Assembly (NCBI GenBank): GCA_963575745.1
Contig: CAUYUJ010002758.1
Coordinates: 451,675 to 515,674 of the forward strand
Reading direction: 5' to 3'
DNA from: Prorocentrum cordatum
Lineage: Eukaryota > Sar > Dinophyceae > Prorocentrales > Prorocentraceae
DNA: 64,000 nt
Under the pieces are notes generated by a model, which saw only the letters and a program-made list of their open reading frames with translations, ran no database searches and was not told the DNA's origin. Position numbers and translations under genes: made by a program. Positions 1 through 12,640 of this stretch are shown here, piece by piece (position 1 is the first letter of the stretch; every line of letters starts with the position of its first letter).

Positions 1-430
1 ACTTGTTTGGATCACCTTCATATTCTCCTTGGCCGTCCTGCAGTATCATCGATACACAAAGTCGTAGCACGGTCCACCGCAGGTCCAGCCAATTCACCTA
101 AGGAGCGCTGAGGCAACATCTGTATCCGAGCATAAGAAAGTCCCCTTCTCCCTGGACACGTCACAGCTAAGCTCATCTACAAAAACCTGTCAAAGCGTCG
201 CACGACGATTGTTTTAAGACTGTTGGCTCCTTTTCTGCGCGCGTGTCATCCAACATGTGTATCCCAAGCCCCCCTCTTCGTGTTCGAACATGCCCCCTTG
301 GGGAGGTAGATGTCCTTGCCCGCCATGGGTTATTGGCACTGGCCTTTAAACAAGAGGGGGCGTCGAAGGAGGAAGACAGGGAGGAAGGGAGGAGGGAGGG
401 GAGTTTGGCTATCACCAACTTCACAGCAAA
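1..430. other. Unassigned sequence
   Basis: No gene, repeat or RNA could be recognised here. Short open frames on both strands are compositionally ordinary and match nothing I know. Confidence 0.4.
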
Positions 431-1840
431 CCTGGAGCGCGAGACCCGCACGCGAGACTCATGCACGGAGCGGCCAAACCGCATCACGCAACAACGGAGT
501 CTCCCTTGCACACGTGCCATCCAAGAATGCGTCTCGACGAATGATCGTACGGCAGCCGTTGTCGTCGTAGTTGGGCCTTCATGCACTTGCCTGAAGTACG
601 AGGAATTCTCGAGCGAGAGCGCTGCGGGCGAATCTGGTCAGGGCGCGTGGAGATAAATTGAGGGAGGGATATCGAGTGGCATCTGTTGTCGTCGCAGTTG
701 GGACTCCACCAATCCAAGCGACTGCGAGGATGTCCCAGACGAAAGCGCCATTCCAAAGAGCAGGACAACGCGCCTCGAGGTGTCCCGAGGAAACGTCGAA
801 CGGGCCGTTGTCGTCGCAGTTGTGCCGTCACCAACTGAACTAAATTGCGAAGAAATTCCGAACGACAACCGACCAGGGCGCGCTGAATTCAAGTTGAGGG
901 GAGGTGTCTAGCGGCAGCCGTTTTCGTGGTAGCTGGGCCTTCACCAACCAGAGTTGATGGCAAGGCAGTCCAAGGCAAGAGCACGATTCGAGGCGTCTCT
1001 GGCCAGACCGCCGCGGAGTGTCCAGAAGAAAAAAACGAAAGTGAGCTGTTGTGGTTGCAGTTGGGCCTTCATCAACCTGACTCCATTGCGAGGTGGTCTC
1101 AAGCGAGAGCGCCGCGGGTGCATCTGAACACGACGCGTGGGAGCTAATTGAAAGGAAACTGAATCGAACGGCAACCGTTGGCACCGTTCTTAGAGACGGA
1201 GGCGTTCCTGGCCAAGAAACGCGCCTCAGAGTGTGCCCCGAGGAGGCGTCGAACGGAAGCCGTTGTCGCCGTAGTTGGGCCTTCACCTACGCGGCTGACT
1301 TGCAACATCCCCAACGAGAGCGCCACGGGCGCATCTGACCAGGGCGCGTGGGAGTACTTGGAGGGAAAAAATCGGCGGCAGCCGTTGTCGTCGTGGTTCA
1401 GTCTCGGACGGGAATGCCTCTCCTGAGAGCAAGGGCGTTTCGAGCCAAGGCACCTCGGAGTAAATGGCGCGGCGGTATCGAACAGGAGACGTTGTCGTCG
1501 TAGTTGGGCCTGTGTATCAACTGCACTAAATTGCGAGGTGGTCTCGAGCGAAGTGGCCGAATGCGCATCTAACCACCGCGCGAGGGAATGAACTGACGGG
1601 AAGCATCGAACGACAGCCGATGTCGTCACATTTGGACCTTCACCAACCCAAGTGAGTTGCGAAGAAGTCTCCAACGAAGGGGCCATTTCTGCAAACGGGG
1701 GCGCCTGTGGCCACGACGCCTCAAAGCGTGTCCCGGGGAAACATCGAGGAAATGATATTGTCGGTGCAAGTGGGCCTTCACGAACTTGACCAACTGGGGT
1801 CACTCTGGCCATGGCGTCCCCAAGTAAACTGGAACATGCC
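430..1840. repeat. Diverged ~120-bp tandem satellite (family A)
   Basis: The core GTTGTCGTCGTAGTTGGGCC, or a variant, recurs near 560, 683, 808, 920, 1046, 1262, 1385, 1491, 1618 and 1759, mostly 106-127 bp apart. It is followed by an AGTTGCGAAGAAGTCTC-like segment and a GCGAGAGCGCCGCGGGCGC-like segment. Copies are strongly diverged, so this is an old array. Open frames of 60-230 codons in this stretch follow the repeat and are not credible genes. Isolated relatives lie at 13,975-14,265, 26,885-26,955 and 46,480-46,660. Confidence 0.75.
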
Positions 1841-1844
1841 AACA

Positions 1845-1973
1845 ATGTAAATAGCAGTTATAACCGTAATCGTAACACGACTTCTAGTAGCCGTTGCAGT
1901 GGTAGTCGCAATAGAAGTGGTGGAAATAATAACAATAGTAAGTCGTAGTCGTAGTCCTACGAGTTGTACAAAA

Positions 1974-2005
<32 letters not shown>

Positions 2006-2223
2006 CAGTAGTACTAATAGTGATAGCAATAGTAACAGTCGCAATAGAAATAGTAGTAGTTGCAGTAGTAGTGATAGTAGTAGCAGTATGTCGTAAGTGT
2101 AATAGTGATCGTAGTAGTAGAAATAATAATGGTAGGCGGTGGTAATCATAGTAGTAGCTGTAGTTGTGGTAGGCGTCTTCGCAGTGGCAGTAACACGAAA
2201 GTAATGGCAATGGTGATTGTAGT

Positions 2224-2264
<41 letters not shown>

Positions 2265-2461
2265 AAAGTAAAAGTAAAAGTAAAAGTAAAAGTAAAAGTA
2301 AAAGTAAAAGTAAAAGTAAAAGTAGTAGTAATCGTAGTAAGTAGCAGTAATAAAAACAATAGTAATGATACCAGAAGCGGTAGTAAGAGTAATAGTAGTA
2401 GTTGTAGTAGTCGTGGTAATAGTGGTTAAAATATTGGTAGCAGTGGTAGTAGTAGTAGTAA

Positions 2462-2508
<47 letters not shown>

Positions 2509-2613
2509 TAGTAGTAGTAGTAGTAGTAGTAGTCGCAGTAGTCGTAGTAGTCGTAGTAGTTGTGGTGGTGAAAATGGTAATAGCAGCCTGAACACTAGTA
2601 TTACCACGAATAC

Positions 2614-2675
<62 letters not shown>

Positions 2676-2874
2676 ATAGTGGCACATCTACAAGTAGTAT
2701 TACCAGCACCGGCAGCAGTAGTAGTAGCAACGGGCAAAACTAGTAATAGCAGTAGTACTAGATGTAGAAGTTGTAGTAGCTGTAGTAGTTATAGTCGTAG
2801 TAGTAGTAGTAGTAGTAGCAACAGTAGTAGTAGTAGTAGTAATAGTAGTAGAAGAAGCAGTCGTAGTATTAGTG

Positions 2875-2914
<40 letters not shown>

Positions 2915-3324
2915 TAATGGTACTAATGGTAGTAGTAGTAGTAGTAGTAGCAGTAGTATTAGCAGTAGTGGTAGTAGTAGTAGTAGTAGTAGTAGTAATA
3001 GAAGTGGTAGTGGTAATGGTAGCAGTAGCAGTAGTAGTAGTAGTAGTACTACTACTACTACTACTAGTGGTGGTGTACTAGTAGTCGTAGTATAGTAGTA
3101 GTAGTAGTAGTAGTAGTAGTAGGTGGTAGTAGTAGTAGTATGGTAGTAGTAGTAGTAGTATTAATAGTAGGTAGTAGTAGTAGTAATAGTTGTATAGTTA
3201 GTGGTGGTAGTAGTAGTCGTAGTAGTAGTACTAGTAGCAGTAGTAGTAGTATAGTTGTACATATAGTAGTAGTTGTAGTAGTAGTTGTAGTAGTAGTAGT
3301 AGCAGTAGTAGTAGTAGTACTACT

Positions 3325-3417
<93 letters not shown>

Positions 3418-3449
3418 TGGTAGATGTAGTAGTAGCTGTAGTAGTAGTA

Positions 3450-3483
<34 letters not shown>

Positions 3484-3540
3484 TCGTCGTCGTAGTCGTT
3501 GTCGTCGTCGTCGTCGCCGTAGTAACACAGTCGTCTTCCG
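1845..3540. repeat. TAG-triplet microsatellite tract 1
   Basis: About 1.7 kb of interrupted TAG/AGT/GTA repeat. An AAAAGT hexamer block lies at about 2263-2322 and a CGT block at about 3454-3525. The repeat flips to CTA orientation near 3050-3065 and 3318-3360, giving local palindromes. Two frames on each strand have no stop, which creates long poly-Ser, poly-Val, poly-Thr and poly-Leu frames that should not be called genes. Confidence 0.95.
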
Positions 3541-3770
3541 ATTCCATTCATAAATGTCAAAGGGCGCGTGGAAGCCCGCAGGTCAGGGTCGCAACCTTCT
3601 TCGGCCTGGGACGGACTGGAGCGAGCCCATCCAAAAGAACGAAACTAGAACATAGCAGAACAGGGAGAGGAAATGGCCCAGGGCGTGCGGAAGGATAAAA
3701 CAAAAAACACAGTATCCTGGCGAAGGACCCAACCAAATGCAATTGTGAATAACGCTTTGTGGGTGCCGCT
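3541..3770. other. Spacer between TAG tract and satellite
   Basis: Non-repetitive spacer of about 230 bp. No gene or site recognised. Confidence 0.4.
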
Positions 3771-5225
3771 TTCGGTGGGGCTCCTTATGGGGCCACGAAA
3801 GGCGTGCCACGAAACGCTGTCCTGGGCGTACGGGACGCATGAGAGCGGTAGCACTGGGGCCTTCGGTGGAGCTCCCTATGGGGCCACGAAACGTGTGAGG
3901 GGTGTGCCGAAACGGGTGCGGCGCCGCCATGCGAGAGCAGCCATTGGGGCCTTCGGTTGAGCTCGTGAGGGGTGTGCCGAAATGGGTGCGGCGCCGCCAT
4001 GCGAACGCAGCCACTGGGGCCTCCGGTGGAGCTCCCTATGGGGCCACGAAACGGGTGAGGGGTGTGCCGAAATGGGTGCGGCGCCGCCATGCGAACGCAG
4101 CCACTGGGGCCTTCGGTGGAGCTCCCTATGGGGCCACGAAACAGGGGTGTGCCGAAATGGGTGCGGGCCGCCATGCGGACGCAGCCACTGGGGCCTTCGG
4201 TGGAGCTCCCTATGGGGCCACGAAACGTGTGAGGGGTGTGCCGAAATGGGTGCGGCGCCGCCATGCGAACGCAGCCACTGGGGCCTTCGGTGGAGCTCCC
4301 TATGGGGCCACGAAACGTGTGAGGGGTGTGCCGAAATGGGTGCGGCGCCGCCATGCAACGCAGCCACTGGGGCCTTCGGTGGAGCTCCCTATGGGGCCAC
4401 GAAACGTGTGAGGGGTGTGCCGAAATGGGTGCGGCGCCGCCATGCGAACGCAGCCACTGGGGCCTTCGGTGGAGCTCCCTATGGGGCCACGAAGCGTGTG
4501 AGGGGTGTGCCGAAATGGGTGCGGCGCCGCCATGCGAACGCAGCCACTGGGGCCTTCGGTGGAACTCCCTATGGGGCCACGAAACGTGTGAGGGGTGTAC
4601 CGAAATGGGTGCGGCGCCGCCATGCGAACGCAGCCACTGGGGCCTTCGGTGGAGCTCCCTATGGGGCCACGAAACGTGTGATGGGTGTGCCGAAATGGGT
4701 GGGGCGCCGCCATGTGGACGCGGCCACTGGGGCCTTCGGTGGAGCTCCCTATGGGGCCACGAAACGTGTGAGGGGTGTGCCGAAATGGGTGCGGCGCCGC
4801 CATGTGGACGCGGCCACTGGGGCCTTCGGTGGAGCTCCCTATGGGGCCACGAAACGTGTGAGGGGTGTGCCGAAATGGGTGCGGCGCCGCCGTGTGGACG
4901 CGGCCATTGGGGCCTTCGGTGGAGCTCCCTATGGGGCCACGAAACGTGTGAGGGGTGTGCCGAAATGGGTGCGGCGCCGCCATGCGGACGCAGCCACTGG
5001 GGCCTTCGGTGGAGCTCCCTATGGGGCCACGAAACGTGTGAGGGGTGTGCCGAAATGGGTGCGGCGCCGCCATGTGGACGCGGCCACTGGGGCCTTCGGT
5101 GGAGCTCCCTATGGGGCCACGAAACGTGTGAGGGGTGTGCCGACATGGGTGCGGCGCCGCCATGTGGACGCGGCCACTAGGGCCTTCGGTGGAGTTCCCT
5201 ATGGGACCACGAAACGTGTGAGGGG
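3770..5225. repeat. 90-bp satellite array (family C, array 1)
   Basis: About 16 head-to-tail copies of a 90-bp unit with the core TATGGGGCCACGAAACGTG followed by GAGGGGTGTGCCGAAATGG. The GGAGCTCCCT block recurs at 4471, 4561, 4651 and 4741, exactly 90 bp apart. One copy near 3950-3980 is partly deleted. Because 90 is a multiple of three, several frames stay open through the array and give false 280-580 codon ORFs on both strands. A related 89-bp array lies at 9304-10850. Confidence 0.95.
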
Positions 5226-5340
5226 TGGGAGGAGGGATGCGGGAGGAGGCGGAGGAGGAGGAAGGAAGGAAGGAGAGGAGACGCGGGGCACCGTTTCTTC
5301 AAAACGAAGACCCAACACCACAGGATGGTTGGGAAAAAAT
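5226..5340. repeat. GA-rich block and shared 3' boundary of satellite array 1
   Basis: A purine-rich GGAGGA stretch is followed by about 55 bp (5280-5338) that also follows satellite array 2 (10,928-10,983). The shared block contains TCTTCAAAACGA and CCACAGGATGGTTGGGAA. Similarity stops just after GGTTGGGAA in both places. Confidence 0.8.
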
Positions 5341-5720
5341 GACTACGAACCAAAGCAGTCGAGCGCGGATCTACCCTTGCCTGACCCCCCGTCTCCCCCT
5401 TGGACTGTGAATGCGGGGGTCGGGCACAGGGGTCAAGCAATGGTGGTTTCATGGGCCACGCGTGGGCGATACACCCTCGATTGCTGCGCATGGCGGGGGG
5501 GGCCACATGAAGTTCCCCGCCTGCACCCCGGCGCGAGACTCGAGGGTAAACAAAGGACGCGGGGGCCTGGGGATTGGCGACGAAGGCAACGCGCGCCGAG
5601 GGCGCATGAAGAAAAGGCTGGAATCATCAAAAGCGGCGAGGTGAGTGTTAAAATCTGCCCAGCCAATCTGACACGCGGAACACTGCGCCTCAACTGTGGG
5701 GTTCTTGATAACCAAGGCAA
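5341..5720. other. Unassigned sequence
   Basis: Nothing recognisable. No repeat period and no protein similarity that I can see. Confidence 0.35.
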
Positions 5721-5945
5721 AATGTGAATTCACACTGTGGGGAAGACAACATGTGAATTCACACGTTGGAAAGAAAAGAAAATGTAAATACACACGTTGG
5801 AACGAAAGGAAAATATAATTTCACAGTTTGGAATGCAGTACACGATTATGTGAGATGGGGACAGAATGTGAATTCACATGTTGGGAAAAGCGGAGCATGG
5901 ATTCACATTCTGAACAAAAAGAAAAATGAGTTCACAATTTGGGAG
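5721..5945. repeat. Tandem array of 12-bp palindromes (TGTGAATTCACA)
   Basis: Perfect TGTGAATTCACA palindromes sit at 5723 and 5752. Decayed versions follow near 5782, 5815, 5868, 5896 and 5925, commonly 28-33 bp apart, most followed by a GTTGG-like tail and an A-rich spacer. The stretch is AT-rich compared with its surroundings. Confidence 0.85.
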
Positions 5946-6710
5946 AATGGCGGGGCCCGTTCCGAATCTGTCTGAAGGGTCACACTGTTTGGGAACATAC
6001 GCGATCCGCAATCGCACAGTCAAGACACACTTGTACTCCGCTTCGCCGCCCCACGCGCGACATGCCAGAACGCCCGAACGCATGAACGACAATGGATGGA
6101 CGGCGCGTTTGCCCGCGCGGGCGGCGCGCGAGCGCGAACGACTGGCCCGCACGACCGCCAACATTGGATATCAATCATACCCAATCATATACATTAGCGA
6201 TATATTGAGCACACATGGGCCATTCAGCCCACATTGCCGACCCCCTCTTGCGGACCCCATCTTTCGCCGTGAGATCCCTCCCACACTGCGCAAAGTTGGC
6301 TCGCGGGCCGGGCGGCGCAGTTCGCGCCTGCATCCAGCTTTGAACAACACGGGGGGGCGGGGAGGGAGGGGCGGGGGGAAAGGCGCGGCGCGGCGCGCGC
6401 TGGCTTCGCGCTCGTCTCTGCGGGTTCCGAAACGCGGCCAGCGCGAAACAGCAGCTCGCGCGTACGTTCCAGTCGCGTCCTCGGGCGTAGTCGCTCGCGT
6501 CAACGGTGTTTTTTTGTTTCCCTCGCGCTGGAGTTAGATAGTACAACGTAACGGTCATGTGTACAGTCGACGTTGCCGCTCTACGTTGACGCGCGCGTGC
6601 TTCGGCGCGACGCGGCACGGGGGTGTCCTCGCTGTGTCGCGACAATGGGCGGAACGCAGCGCCCTGCCAGCCGCCGCTGCCAGCGCGGGAACGCCCCCGG
6701 GCGTGCAACG
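5946..6710. other. Unassigned GC-rich sequence
   Basis: GC-rich, with runs such as GGCGCGGCGCGGCGCG near 6384. Open frames exist on both strands but none resembles a known family. Confidence 0.35.
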
Positions 6711-6715
6711 GTCCC

Positions 6716-6912
6716 CTAGAAACCGCGCAGAAACCGCTAGAACCCGTCTAGAAAGTGGTTTAGAAACCTATATGATTTACACAGGAAAAATTGAATCCAT
6801 TGAAAAATAATTCTGTTATCTTTCAAGGTGCCCACCGGGATCTATGTAAATCGTGGCGGTTTCTCGACCAGTTCACGAGCGGTTTCTACACGGTTTCTAC
6901 ACGGTTTCCAAG
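6716..6912. repeat. Imperfect foldback with AGAAACCGC arms
   Basis: The left arm (6716-6785) contains repeated AGAAACCG and ATGATTTACA. The right arm (6838-6912) contains the reverse complements CGGTTTCT and TGTAAATCGT in mirrored order. Between them is an AT-rich centre of about 50 bp (6786-6837). Arms are diverged but collinear over about 60-70 bp. Confidence 0.6.
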
Positions 6913-7085
6913 AAAGTAGCGCACACGCCGCGCGGCGTCGCTTCAGGGCGACGCCGCAGCAGTCGCGCCGACTATGGTCGCGCGCTGCTATCTCGTGCGT
7001 GCGACAAGGAAAGCGGCGGGCATGCCGAGCGGCGTCGTTCGGGGAAAGATATCCCTCATCGAACGATTCCATTGGGAAAACGTGC

Positions 7086-8225
<1,140 letters not shown>

Positions 8226-8780
8226 TGAGCCAGCATTGACTCCAAATGGATTAGAGGACAGGAGGAGGACGAGAGGAGGATGGGAGGAGGACGAAAGGAG
8301 GACGGGAGCAGGACGGGAGGAGGAAGGGAGTAGCAAATTCAAGCAAGCACAAGCAAGCAAGCGGAAGTAAGCAAGCGCAAGCGAGCAATAACAAGCAAGC
8401 AAAAGCCAGCGATCAAGTGCAAGCAAGCAAGGGCAAGCAGGAGCAAGCATGCAAGAGCAAGCAAGCAAGCAAGAGCAAGCAAGCGATTGCCAGCGATCAA
8501 GTCCAAACAAGCAAGAGCAAGCATAGGACTCGCCATTGGAAACAGCTAGGGAGCGCCATTGGAAAAAAGGGAGGTGCCGTTGGTAAAAAAGGGGGGAGGG
8601 GGGGGGCATTGAAAATAAGGGGCGGTGCCATTGGAAAAAGGGGTGGGCTAAAGACCAATTATTTGTGATAAGCTATAGGGCAAGCCAATATGGAGAATAG
8701 AAACGCTAATACGAGTACTGGCACCAGTACCAGTACCAGTACGAGCCCTACTGCTAGCACTAGCACTGGTACTTGTACGT
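8226..8780. repeat. GGA-, AAGC- and CCAGTA-type simple repeats
   Basis: 8250-8330 is GGAGGACG-like, 8336-8530 is built of GCAAGCAAGC units, 8540-8650 has G-rich runs, and 8715-8775 carries short ACCAGT repeats. No gene seen. Confidence 0.8.
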
Positions 8781-8784
8781 AGTA

Positions 8785-8921
8785 GTCGTACTAATCGTCG
8801 TCGTCGTAGTAGTAATAGCAGTAGTAGTAGCAGCAGTAGCAGCAGTAGTAGTAGTAGTAGTAGTCGTCGTAGTAGTAGTGGTAGTAGTAGTAGTAGTGGT
8901 AGTAGTGGTAGTAGCAGTAGC

Positions 8922-8982
<61 letters not shown>

Positions 8983-9006
8983 AGTAGTAGTAGTAGTAGT
9001 AGTACT

Positions 9007-9093
<87 letters not shown>

Positions 9094-9145
9094 CTTAAAG
9101 TAGTAGTAGTAGTAATAGTAGTAGTAGTAGTAGTAGTAGTAGTAA

Positions 9146-9186
<41 letters not shown>

Positions 9187-9303
9187 AGTAGTAGTAGTAG
9201 TAGTAGCAGCAGCAGCAGCAGTAGTAGTAATAGCAGTAGTAGTAGCACCAGTAGTAGTAATCGGAGTAGTAGTAGTAGTAGAAGTAGTAGTAGTAGTAGT
9301 AGT
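8785..9303. repeat. TAG-triplet microsatellite tract 3
   Basis: About 520 bp of TAG/AGT repeat running directly into satellite array 2. No coding meaning. Confidence 0.95.
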
Positions 9304-10850
9304 AGCCTCGGTGAACCTCCCTCTGAGACCACGACGCGTGTGACGGGTGTGCCAACATTGGCACGGGTACGCCATGCGGACGCTGCCACAGGAGCCGTCG
9401 GTGCAGCCCCATCTGAGGCCACGAAACGCGTGAGGTGTGCGCCGAAATGCAGGGTGGAACCACGTGCGGGCGCTGCCACCAGGGCCTTTGGTGGCCGCGA
9501 AACGTGGAAGGGGTGCGCCGAAATGGAGGGGGAACTGCATGCGGAACCTGCCACTGGGGCCCTAAGTGGAACACTCCATGGGGCCACGAAACGTGTGAGG
9601 GGTGCGCCGACATGGAGGGGGAGCTGCATGCGGACTTGCCACGGGGTCCTTGAATGGAGCACCCTATGGGGTAACGAAACGTGTGAGGGGTGCGCCGAAA
9701 TGGAGGTGGACCTGCAAGTGGACCCTGCCACTGGAGCCTACGGCGGAGCACCGTATGGGGCCACGAAACGTGTGAGGGGTGCGCCGAAATAGGGATAGAA
9801 CTGCATGCTGACCCTGCCACTGGGGCCTTCGGCGGAGCACCCTATGGGGCCACGAAACGTGTGAGGGGTGCGCCGAAATGGAGGTGGAACTGCATGCGGA
9901 CCTTGCCACTGGGGCCTTCGGCGGAGCACCCTATGGGGCCACGAAACGTGTGAGGGGTGCGCCGAAATGGGGATGGAACTGCATGCGGGCCCTGCCACTG
10001 GGGTCATCGGCGGAACACAACATGGGGCCACGAAACGTGTGAAGGTGCGCCGACATGGGAGTGGAACTGCATGCGGACCCTGCCACTGGGGCCTTCGGCG
10101 GAGCACCCTATGGGGCCACGAAACGTGTGAGGGGTGCGCCGAGATGGGGGTGGAACTGCATGCGGATCCTGTCACGAGGGCCTTCGACGGAGCACCCTAT
10201 GGGGCCACGAAGTGTGTGAGGGGTGCGCCGAAATGGGGGTGGAACTGCATGCGGACCCTGCCACTGGGGCCTTGGGTGGAGCACCCTATGGGGCCACGAA
10301 ACGTGTGAGAAGTGCGCCGAAATGGAGGCGGAACTGCATGCGGACCCTGCCACTGGGGCCTTCGACGGAGCACCCTATGGAGCCACGAAACGCGTGACGG
10401 GTGTGCCGAAATGGAAGTGGAACTGCATGCGGGCCCTGCCTCTGGGGCCTTGGGCGGAGCACCCTATAGGGCCACGAAACGTGTAAGGGGTGCGCCGAAA
10501 TGGGGGGGGAACTGCATGCGGACCCTGCCACTGGGGCCTTCGGCGGAGCACCCTATCGGGCCACGAAACGTGTGAGGGGTGCGCCGAAATGGGGGTGGAA
10601 CTGCATGCGGACCCTGCCACTGGTGCCTTGGGCGGAGCACCCTATGGGGCCACGAAATGTGGAAGGGGTGCGCCGACATGGGGGTGGAACTGCATGCGGA
10701 CCCTGCCACTGGGGCCTTGGGTGGAGCACCCTATGGGGCCACGAAACGTGTGAGAAGTGCGCCGAAATGGAGGCGGAACTGCATGCGGGCCCTGCCACTG
10801 GGGCCTTTGCTGGAGCTCCCTATGGAGCCACGAAACGCTGTAATGGGTGG
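9304..10850. repeat. 89-bp satellite array (family C, array 2)
   Basis: About 17 copies of an 89-bp unit sharing its core (GCCACTGGGGCCTTCGG, CTATGGGGCCACGAAACG, GCCGAAATGG) with the 90-bp array at 3770-5225. The other part of the unit differs (GTGGAACTGCATGCGGACC against GCGGCGCCGCCATGCGAACG). A period of 89 shifts frame at each copy, so false ORFs are only about 80-160 codons and overlap in a regular ladder. Confidence 0.95.
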
Positions 10851-10985
10851 GTGAAACGCAAGGAGGAGGGAGGAGAGGGAGGAGGAGGGAGGAGAGGGAG
10901 GGGGGAGGGGGCAGCGGGAGGTGGGAACGCGGGGCGCTGTCTCTTCAAAACGAGGACCCAACACCACAGGATGGTTGGGAAATAG
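10851..10985. repeat. GA-rich block and shared 3' boundary of satellite array 2
   Basis: A GGAGGGAGGAGAGGGAGG-type purine block is followed by the ~55-bp boundary segment (10,928-10,983) also found after array 1. This supports a shared origin of the two arrays plus flank. Confidence 0.8.
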
Positions 10986-11475
10986 GACGGGGTAATTAAA
11001 AGAGAAACTGCCATAGAGCAGCCTCGTGGCCACCCGAGGGCGGAATCACTCTAGAGAAGCCCTGGATGGGTAGCGCGCAGCCGAGGAGGAGACTGCGGCC
11101 ACCTCACCATGGGGCCTCCGTCAGTGCGCAAGGGGAGTACACCCCCACAGGTCAGGGATATCAGCGTCGCGCTGATAGGACGTGAAAAGGGCACGCTTCG
11201 GTGCCAGCGGGAATCAAACTATACAAGCCGGATGTGGGCGAGCCCCCACGGACGAGGACGACGACGAGCAGGACCCCCCGCAAAACGAGGCACCCCCCTT
11301 TCCAGCAGCAACCCTACGCGAGCCGCCTCGGCAGGCAGCAACGGCGGGTTCTGCGCACCTTGTGCCCGGGCTCCCCCCCCCGATAGGAGCCAGCAGTCAG
11401 GTGTCGACGGAAATCGCACACCAATGCCATCAGCCGAAGCAGGGCGCAGGGAGGACAAGAAGCGTCAAGGTACCC
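10986..11475. other. Unassigned sequence
   Basis: No repeat and no recognisable gene. Frames of 60-136 codons occur in several phases and resemble nothing known. Confidence 0.35.
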
Positions 11476-11637
11476 TTAAGTCGGGCCTGTCCCTCTACAG
11501 GGAGACTATTCAAAAATAGTTAGAAAATCGTCTGGGGACGATGTTTTGATTATTGTTTTACCATTTTGGGGGTAGTTTTGGGAGGTATTTTCATTTTTCG
11601 CCCAAACTCAGCCTGTGGGGGGACATGCCCGACCTAA
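11476..11637. mobile_element. 162-bp inverted-repeat element (MITE-like), copy 1
   Basis: It begins TTAAGTCGGGCCTGTCC and ends GGACATGCCCGACCTAA, giving terminal inverted repeats of about 17 bp. A second copy of exactly the same length lies in inverse orientation at 20,722-20,883. Internal anchors shared after reversal include GAAAATCGTCTGGGGACGA against GAAAATGGTCTGGGGACGA. There is no coding capacity, so it would be non-autonomous. The TTAA/CTAA end bases are the same in both copies, so they probably belong to the element rather than to a target duplication. Confidence 0.75.
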
Positions 11638-12640
11638 AGGAACCCCGTGCGCAAGGAGCTCGGCGGGCCACACTGCCCCTCCCCCAGGGGACCCAGGACC
11701 CCAAGCCCAGAGTCTCAACTGCGCAGGCCCTCCGCCCGGCCGTCTGCGCACGCCCCTGCCCCGCAGCGGAGGCAAGGGCCGTCTCCGGATGCCGCTGAAC
11801 GGCTCTGCAGACGTCGTCGCGCTGCGCACGGCCCCGGCCCTCCGGAGGGGCGTAGGGTTGTGGATGCCATGACAATGGACACCCTAACAGTCCTATCATT
11901 GAATGATAGATGTGTTACAATGTGTAAAAAACATGTTCTGGAAATGTGTCAAACATGTTTTTACACGTTTAAAACATGCTTGAAACATTTTTTGACATCT
12001 GGAAACTAATTGGCAGCACGCTTCCTCCCCATTAATCGACTTCCACAAGCGTAGGGGTGTGAGGCACTGGCGTGCCTGCCCGCGGCCGCTCAGCTTGCGC
12101 CGAGCAGCCGCACGTCCCAGCTGCCCAGGACGTCCCTACTGTGTCTGTGTGCGCGCCTGCGTACACCACAAACCATGTGTACACCTCCACAGAATCCCGA
12201 CGGCGAACATCAACTCCGGAAAATCACGGTGAGCCCGAGCCTATCAGTTGCACTATGCAAATTACATTCTGGCCCAGGACATGCCCACCGTATGTTAGGT
12301 CCACAACGCCTGCGTACATCACATCGACTGTGAGAACCACGGCGCTTCCGTACAGCAAAACGACTGTGCGCACAACAATGCCTGCATACATCACAGCGCT
12401 GGCACCTACGAGTGCCGCACTATGAGCGCCATTCCAAGAAGACCTCTCAGAAATAGAGCAGCAGTGCATCCCTGAAAGCACCACAAGAGCGCGAGCGCAG
12501 CGTGACCTTGTGAATGCCATAGCCCTTGTGAGCACCACAACATGATTTTGTGAACACCACAGTAGCCTGCGAGCGAGCGCTTCAGGACGCCCGTAGTCGC
12601 CCTGGGACGACGACTGTGACGTGATTTTGGAATGGGGGGG
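11638..12640. other. Unassigned sequence with an AT-rich palindromic island
   Basis: 11,893-11,909 is a perfect palindrome with 8-bp arms (CTATCATT and AATGATAG). 11,922-11,937 and 11,952-11,966 form a near-perfect ~16-bp inverted repeat (GTGTAAAAAACATGTT). 12,290-12,430 has degenerate short repeats with CATCACA and CGACTGTG. No credible gene. Confidence 0.5.

Noticed and set aside
1845-3553. Poly-Ser, poly-Val, poly-Thr and poly-Leu proteins
   Set aside because: By-products of TAG-triplet repeats; no flanking unique coding sequence.
3785-5727. Long ORFs of 280-580 codons on both strands
   Set aside because: They follow a 90-bp satellite whose unit length is a multiple of three and lacks stops; protein repeats are the same in several frames.
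5721-5945. CRISPR-like array
   Set aside because: Spacers are not unique, repeats decay quickly and the context is eukaryotic; it is a palindromic satellite.
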